From Candidatus Terasakiella magnetica (GTDB lineage: Bacteria > Pseudomonadota > Alphaproteobacteria > Rhodospirillales > Terasakiellaceae): a stretch of DNA of 64,000 bases. The stretch lies in the NCBI RefSeq assembly GCF_900093605.1, contig NZ_FLYE01000034.1:214100-278099 (forward strand), written 5' to 3'. Below are positions 59,251-64,000 of the stretch, one piece after another (position 1 is the first letter of the stretch; each line of letters begins with the position of its first letter). The position numbers and the translations under genes are program-made. The notes below the pieces were generated by a model. The model was not told the origin of the DNA. It made no database searches and saw nothing but the letters and a program-made list of their open reading frames with translations.

Positions 59251-60405
59251 TCAAACGACTTCGCGCACCTTAATCATAAACTCATCAAGGGATTGCTTGA
59301 GCATTTGGGTCTCTGAAGGCAGGCTATTAGCCGATTGAGAGACCTGATCACTGGTCGTTTGCGCATTTTCAGCAACACCTAATAACAGGTCAATATCGCT
59401 TTTGGTTTCCGCCATACCACGCGCAGCTTCTGCCACACTGCGACTGATCTCACCGGTTGCAGCATTTTGCTCTTCCACAGCGGCGGCGACAGACGAAGAA
59501 CTATCACTTAAATTCTGGATCGTTTTAGAAATTTCAGAAATAGAGCGTTGCGCCTCTAAAGTTACTTTCTGAATCGCGCCAATTTTATTTTCGATCTCAT
59601 CTGTGGCCCCTGTAGTCTGGCTGGCAAGATTTTTAACTTCCCCAGCCACAACCGCAAAGCCTTTACCCGCATCGCCTGCACGGGCCGCTTCAATAGTGGC
59701 ATTAAGCGCCAGCATATTGGTCTGGGCGGCGATATCACTGATCAAGCCCACAATATTGGTAATTTCATCAGCAGCTTCAGCCAATTTTGTCACCTGCTCT
59801 TGGGCCAAACTGCTTTGATCAACTGCCACATTGGAAATATCCATAGAGCGATGGGTTTGCGCACTAATCTCAGAAATGGAGGCATTCAGCTCTTCAGTTG
59901 CAGAAGCCACCGTATTGATGTTGGAAGAGGTTTGTTCAGCGATTGAGGCGACAAAACTTGCTTTTTGCGATGTCTCCCCAGAAAGGTCGGACATGTCTTT
60001 GGCCTGATTTTCCAACCCGTTTGCGGTATCTTCAACGTTATGAACAACGCCTGAGACTGTATCGTTAAAAGTCACCACCACATCATTAAAAGAACTCACG
60101 CGATCTTCCATGGCTTGAGTGGCATCATTGATTACTTCACTGGCAACCCCAAACGCCCCCATCATGCCGTTCATGTTGATGCGGCGGTAATATTTATTGT
60201 CGCGCACACATTCAAGTGAGGCCGTGGTTTCACGCACATAGGCATCGGTGCGATCAATTAAACGGTTAATGGCTTTGGCTAATGCGCGCAAATCCCCATC
60301 TTTAGGCATATCGATGATGCGTTTTTCAAAATCACCTTCCGCCACGGCTTCGCAGACCTCAACATATTGTGAGATCGCCCTAGACTTTTCCCCTTTACCC
60401 AACAT
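59251..60405 (-). CDS. Cytosolic methyl-accepting chemotaxis protein (partner of PAS protein)
   Basis: 384 aa, no membrane helix. N-terminal HAMP-like segments ([20 protein letters not shown]; second at [11 protein letters not shown]), then the signalling domain with the tip [20 protein letters not shown] (about 235-255). The start overlaps the stop of the PAS protein by 1 base (TAATG). Together the two supply the sensor and signalling parts of an Aer-like receptor, split over two proteins. Probably reports oxygen or redox state to CheA. Confidence 0.93.
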   Translation of the reverse strand: MLGKGEKSRAISQYVEVCEAVAEGDFEKRIIDMPKDGDLRALAKAINRLIDRTDAYVRETTASLECVRDNKYYRRINMNGMMGAFGVASEVINDATQAMEDRVSSFNDVVVTFNDTVSGVVHNVEDTANGLENQAKDMSDLSGETSQKASFVASIAEQTSSNINTVASATEELNASISEISAQTHRSMDISNVAVDQSSLAQEQVTKLAEAADEITNIVGLISDIAAQTNMLALNATIEAARAGDAGKGFAVVAGEVKNLASQTTGATDEIENKIGAIQKVTLEAQRSISEISKTIQNLSDSSSSVAAAVEEQNAATGEISRSVAEAARGMAETKSDIDLLLGVAENAQTTSDQVSQSANSLPSETQMLKQSLDEFMIKVREVV

Positions 60406-60932
60406 TATGCTGCCAATCGATCAAGGGTCAGGATGAACTGGTGATAATCTGGTGCATGGCTTTCCACCACATCAGTGAAATATTTCACGGCATCTTCCAT
60501 ACCGAGCTTGCGGTTATTTGCCGCAGCTTCAAGACGGTTGAGCTCTTCATAAAGCGGGATGATCTGTGTGTTTAAAAGGTCGCGGTCCGGCACACGGCGC
60601 GAAGAATGATACCCCATAATCTCGCCATTTCCATTTAGGGATGGTGTCACATGGGCCAAAACCCAATAATGCCCCCCGTTTTTGGTCTTATTCACCACAT
60701 AGGCGAAAATTTCTTTTTTATCCTGCAAGGTTTCCCACAAAAGATGAAAAACGCTACGCGGCATAAAATCATGACGAATAAGGTTATGGGGCTGGCCCAT
60801 TACTTCACTTAAAGTATACCCCGAAACCGTAAGAAAAACATCATTGGCATAGGTGATACGGCCTTTGAGGTCCGTTTTACTGACAATGAGTTCGTTATTA
60901 TCAAAAAAAACTTCTTCGCTATTTTTAAACAT
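60405..60932 (-). CDS. Aer-type PAS domain protein
   Basis: 175 aa from ATG 60932 (aagga eight bases upstream; a longer frame to 60971 is unlikely). PAS domain with Aer-like features: [67 protein letters not shown] binding as in Aer is plausible but not shown. C-terminal ~70 residues are helical. Translationally coupled to the MCP gene. Confidence 0.92.
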   Translation of the reverse strand: MFKNSEEVFFDNNELIVSKTDLKGRITYANDVFLTVSGYTLSEVMGQPHNLIRHDFMPRSVFHLLWETLQDKKEIFAYVVNKTKNGGHYWVLAHVTPSLNGNGEIMGYHSSRRVPDRDLLNTQIIPLYEELNRLEAAANNRKLGMEDAVKYFTDVVESHAPDYHQFILTLDRLAA

Positions 60933-61291
60933 TACACAGTTCCTTCCCGTGTTTATTTTGCGCTGCAACAATACTGCGACATACCCAGAACTACGTAATC
61001 ACCCAAATAGGTGAATTTTCTAAAGAATAATATAAGTTATTGAAATAATTATATTATTTTTCTAATTTAATTTATGGTTTAATCTCTTCAACCAATAATC
61101 ACCCTTAAACATGATGGTCATATTTTGAAATAAAACTTTAAGTAAACCTCATTCCCCTCTGACATACCATCATAGGATTCCCATAAGAAAAGATTTGTTC
61201 ATTAGAAAACACGCAAAAACTTGACAGGAGAGCTCAATTTTTCCATTGTCTCGCCAACTTTTGACTGACTTTAAAGAGAAGGCCCAAATCA
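60933..61291. promoter_or_regulatory. AT-rich divergent region between PAS-MCP operon and dapD
   Basis: 359 bp with no gene. Contains tcacc-caaata-ggtga (60999-61014), a candidate operator close to the PAS gene, and ttgaca at about 61222-61227 as a possible -35 for dapD (the -10 is weak). The middle is strongly AT-rich (ataatataag...attatattattt), which may be an UP-element or a bend. Confidence 0.4.
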
Positions 61292-62137
61292 ATGGATAAA
61301 GCTCAACTTGAATCCGTAATCGAAAATGCTTTTGAAAACCGTGATTCTGTAAATTACGACACTAAAGGTGAAATCCGCGATGCTGTGAATGAAGCATTGA
61401 ACCTGATGGACAGCGGTGCCCTGCGCGTTGCAGAAAAATCCGGTTCTGACTGGGTCGTAAACCAGTGGGCGAAAAAGGCTGTTCTGCTTTCTTTCCGTCT
61501 CAATGACATGGAAACAATTGCTGGCGCACCGGGTGAAAATGCCAACTGGTGGGATAAAGTGCCGTCTAAATTTGAAGGCTGGAGCGAAGCCAACTTCCGC
61601 GAAGCCGGTTTCCGTGCTGTACCGGGTTGTGTGGTTCGCCGTTCTGCCTATGTGGCCCCAAATGCTGTTTTGATGCCGTCTTTCCTTAACCTTGGCGCCT
61701 ATGTTGATGAAGGTGCCATGATTGATACATGGGCAACGGTTGGTTCTTGTGCACAAATTGGTAAAAACGTTCACATCTCTGGTGGTGCAGGCATCGGTGG
61801 TGTTCTTGAGCCGCTTCAAGCTGGTCCGGTTATCATTGAAGATAACTGCTTTGTCGGTGCACGCTCAGAAGTTGCTGAAGGTGTGATTGTTGAAGAAGGT
61901 TCCGTGATCTCCATGGGTGTCTTCCTTGGTCAATCTACAAAGATCGTTGATCGTGAAACAGGCGAAGTAACTTACGGTCGCGTTCCGGCTTATTCTGTTG
62001 TAGTCCCCGGCACATTGCCAGGTAAACCACTGCCAAACGGCGAACCTGGCCCGAACTTGGCTTGCGCGGTTATCGTTAAACGCGTTGATGAGAAAACACG
62101 CTCTAAAACGTCCGTAAACGAACTGTTGCGCGATTAA
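61292..62137 (+). CDS. dapD: Tetrahydrodipicolinate N-succinyltransferase
   Basis: Lysine/diaminopimelate pathway, succinyl-CoA dependent. 281 aa. Left-handed beta-helix hexapeptide repeats in the C-terminal two thirds: [53 protein letters not shown]. agagaagg precedes the ATG. dapE follows 141 bp downstream after a repeat and terminator. Confidence 0.98.
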   Translation: MDKAQLESVIENAFENRDSVNYDTKGEIRDAVNEALNLMDSGALRVAEKSGSDWVVNQWAKKAVLLSFRLNDMETIAGAPGENANWWDKVPSKFEGWSEANFREAGFRAVPGCVVRRSAYVAPNAVLMPSFLNLGAYVDEGAMIDTWATVGSCAQIGKNVHISGGAGIGGVLEPLQAGPVIIEDNCFVGARSEVAEGVIVEEGSVISMGVFLGQSTKIVDRETGEVTYGRVPAYSVVVPGTLPGKPLPNGEPGPNLACAVIVKRVDEKTRSKTSVNELLRD

Positions 62138-62142
62138 TTCAA

Positions 62143-62200
62143 TGGTCATGCTGGGCTTTGGTCCAGCATCCATAAATTCTGGACCAAAGCCAGAATGACA
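62143..62200. repeat. Palindromic interspersed-type repeat (dapD-dapE)
   Basis: Near-perfect inverted repeat: gtcatgctgg-g-ctttggtccag / ctggaccaaag-ccagaatgac, about 21-22 bp per arm with a 12-base centre (catccataaatt). The wording (GTCATGCTGG...TCCAGCAT) resembles palindromic elements common in alphaproteobacterial intergenic regions. Only this copy was seen in the window. Confidence 0.75.
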
Positions 62201-62206
62201 AAATAT

Positions 62207-62250
62207 ACGGCCTCTAGCTTGTCAGAAGCTTGAGGCCGTTATAGTTTTAT
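62207..62250 (+). terminator. Terminator after dapD
   Basis: 14-bp stem acggcctctagctt / aagcttgaggccgt (one mismatch), loop gtcag, followed by tatagtttta. T run is interrupted, so efficiency is uncertain. Confidence 0.7.
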
Positions 62251-62278
62251 AAAAGTAACACTTAAATAGGCCCCCGCC

Positions 62279-63430
62279 ATGATCGATACCATCACCTTCA
62301 CCCAAGACCTCATCCGTTGCCCCAGTGTAACGCCCAAAGATGAAGGTGTGTTTGATCTCTTGCAAGGCGCATTGGAAAAGCTCGGCTTCACCTGTCATCG
62401 CCTGCCCTTTCAAGAAGACGGTACAGAGCGCGTAGAAAACCTTTATGCGCGCATTGGCACACAAGCGCCAAACTTCTGTTTTGCAGGCCATCTTGATGTG
62501 GTGCCTGTGGGTGATCTTGCTGGCTGGCAATATGACCCCTTTGGTGGTGAAATTCATGAGGGCCGCCTTTATGGGCGTGGTTCTGCCGATATGAAAGGCG
62601 CTGTTGCTGCCTTTGTGGAAGCGGTTCAAAACTTCCTTCAAGCCCAAGGTGATACTCTTTCAGGTTCAATCTCTTTTCTCATCACAGGCGATGAAGAAGG
62701 CCCGGCCATTAATGGGACAAAAAAGGTACTGCAATGGATGGAAGAGCAAGGCGAGATCATGGATCACTGCCTTGTGGGTGAACCCACCAATCCCCAATGT
62801 ATGGGTGAGATGATGAAAGTGGGGCGCCGCGGTTCCATCAACAGTGTGCTCACCGTGCATGGCACCCAAGGCCATGTGGCCTACCCCCACCGCGCAGACA
62901 ATCCCCTGCCCCGTCTGGTTAAGATGCTGGATGCGCTGATTGCTGAGCCACTTGATACCGGCAATGAGTTTTTTGATCCCTCCAGCCTGTCCCTCACCAC
63001 CATTGACTGTGGCAATGAGGTTGAAAATGTCATTCCGGCACAAGCCACGGCCAAATTTAACATTCGCTATAACAATATCCACACAGGTGCCTCCCTTGAA
63101 GAGTGGATTCGCAAAACACTGGATGAGGTAGATACCAACTACACGCTTAAGACCCGCATCAGTGGCGAAAGCTTCATGAGCCCGCAAGATATCCTCACCG
63201 ACCTGATTGCCAGTGCCACAGAAAAAGTCACTGGGGTGGCCCCTGAGCGCTCCACATCCGGTGGTACGTCTGATGCGCGTTTTATCACCCATTCCTGCAC
63301 CGTGGCAGAATTTGGCCTTGTGGGACAAACCATGCATAAAGTGGATGAAAATGTGAAAGTTGAAGATTTAACCAACCTGAGCAAAATTTATCAGGCTATT
63401 TTAGAAGATTATTTTAAAGAGGCTTCATGA
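62279..63430 (+). CDS. dapE: Succinyl-diaminopimelate desuccinylase
   Basis: Zinc-dependent M20 peptidase-family enzyme of lysine biosynthesis. 383 aa. Motifs: CFAGHLDVVPVGD (metal His/Asp), GRGSADMKGAVAAF, ITGDEEGPAINGTKK (catalytic Glu pair), GEPTNP and STSGGTSDARFI. The stop overlaps the next gene's start by 4 bp. Confidence 0.98.
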   Translation: MIDTITFTQDLIRCPSVTPKDEGVFDLLQGALEKLGFTCHRLPFQEDGTERVENLYARIGTQAPNFCFAGHLDVVPVGDLAGWQYDPFGGEIHEGRLYGRGSADMKGAVAAFVEAVQNFLQAQGDTLSGSISFLITGDEEGPAINGTKKVLQWMEEQGEIMDHCLVGEPTNPQCMGEMMKVGRRGSINSVLTVHGTQGHVAYPHRADNPLPRLVKMLDALIAEPLDTGNEFFDPSSLSLTTIDCGNEVENVIPAQATAKFNIRYNNIHTGASLEEWIRKTLDEVDTNYTLKTRISGESFMSPQDILTDLIASATEKVTGVAPERSTSGGTSDARFITHSCTVAEFGLVGQTMHKVDENVKVEDLTNLSKIYQAILEDYFKEAS

Positions 63431-63999
63431 TTGATCTGCGCGCCCTTTTTTACGGTTTAGCCTGTGCCTCGCGCCTTGTGCGTCTAGACACCAGCGGCGT
63501 GAAAATGATGGTGGGCGGTGCGCGCGGTTTTTGGGCCTCGCTTTATTGGGCAGCCGTCCTTGTGGCCCCGCTTTATATTCTTTTGATGTTACTGCGCTTT
63601 AATCCTGAAAAGCATGAGGGCTGGCGCTATTTCTTTGTTGAGAGTGAAACTTATATTCTGGCGTGGTTGATCTTTCCGGTTTTGATGGAACGGATTTGCA
63701 CGTTCATCAATCGGCGTGACCAGTTTCTTGATTTCATCATCGCTTATAACTGGCTCGGCTGTCTTTATAACACCATGTATCTGCTGGTCGGTCTTGCCCA
63801 AGCCAGCAAACTCATCACATGGGAAGGCGCCTCATCGCTTTCAGTCGGGCTTATGTTCGCCGGGCTTGTCTGGATAGCCAATCTTGCCAAAAGAACACTC
63901 CACATCCCCTTAAGTGCCGCCATCGGCATCGTCATCCTCGACCTGTTCCTCGGTATCATGATGAGTATCTTAAGCACCGGATTACTCGCCTCCAGCTAA
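63427..63999 (+). CDS. Membrane protein coupled to dapE, unknown function
   Basis: 190 aa, complete in the window (TAA at 63997). Four or five hydrophobic helices: around 35-58 (ASLYWAAVLVAPLYILLMLL), 73-88, 106-123, 134-152 and 160-182. Charged loops have RRDQF and NPEKHEGWRYFF. No family recognised. ATGA overlap with dapE means it is translated together with the lysine enzyme. Confidence 0.75.
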   Translation: MIDLRALFYGLACASRLVRLDTSGVKMMVGGARGFWASLYWAAVLVAPLYILLMLLRFNPEKHEGWRYFFVESETYILAWLIFPVLMERICTFINRRDQFLDFIIAYNWLGCLYNTMYLLVGLAQASKLITWEGASSLSVGLMFAGLVWIANLAKRTLHIPLSAAIGIVILDLFLGIMMSILSTGLLASS

Positions 64000-64000
64000 G

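Overview
The window looks like a chromosomal segment of a free-living, motile, probably marine alphaproteobacterium of the Rhodospirillales type (Terasakiella/Thalassospira-like lineages would fit). This is inferred from gene order (ffh-rpsP-rimM-trmD-rplS-leuCD-leuB; mdh-sucCD-sucAB-lpd; a CnoX/LON/Trm112/DUF971 cluster), from moderate GC content, and from abundant chemotaxis, two-component and cyclic-di-GMP genes. No search was run, so the genus is a guess. Most of the window is dense core genome.

Layout. 1-3.5 kb: signal recognition particle and ribosome maturation genes (ffh truncated by the window edge, rpsP, rimM, trmD, rplS). 3.7-4.9 kb: an S24/LexA-like repressor divergent from a Ner-type DNA-binding protein. 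This is the arrangement of a Mu-like phage early switch, but no phage genes follow. 5.3-8.6 kb: leucine biosynthesis (leuC, leuD, leuB). 8.7-18 kb: a coiled-coil protein, an SDR oxidoreductase, an orphan PstS-like protein, a sensor kinase/HD-GYP operon, moaB, a lytic transglycosylase and a uracil-DNA glycosylase. 18.1-23.5 kb: ETF-ubiquinone oxidoreductase, a small lipoprotein with an FAH-family hydrolase, a MarR regulator, a DUF4143 ATPase and small membrane proteins. 24-26.7 kb: two tandem paralogous REC-REC-GGDEF proteins, both with degenerate GGDEF signatures. 26.8-36.1 kb (minus strand): TCA-cycle genes mdh, sucC, sucD, sucA, sucB (two lipoyl domains) and lpd.

36.5-44.9 kb: zapE, a soluble chemotaxis receptor with its sensor domain at the C-terminus, lepA, a hybrid histidine kinase, a small orphan protein and fbp. 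45-48.4 kb: tadA, a class I amidotransferase, a pseudouridine synthase, rsmD and a HAD phosphatase. 48.4-55 kb: a PAS/degenerate-GGDEF/EAL protein, a NifU-like protein, a Usp protein, a DUF2333 membrane protein and a large sensor kinase. 55-58.1 kb: DUF971, Trm112-like, LON-domain and CnoX-like thioredoxin genes, a YbaK-type editing protein and two identical tRNA-Gly(GCC) genes. 58.2-61 kb: a YtoQ-family protein, a SlyD-like PPIase and a split PAS + MCP aerotaxis-type pair. 61.3-64 kb: dapD, a palindromic repeat, dapE and a coupled membrane protein.

Working together: the TCA block, the ETF-QO and leucine/lysine genes describe respiratory, prototrophic metabolism. Seven or more signalling proteins (REC/GGDEF, HD-GYP, EAL, PAS-MCP, hybrid kinases) suggest heavy control of motility and lifestyle. 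The least conventional items are the orphan phage-type repressor/Ner switch, the paired degenerate GGDEF proteins, the double-lipoyl E2 and the reversed-topology receptor. I did not find a convincing wholly new defence or mobile system.
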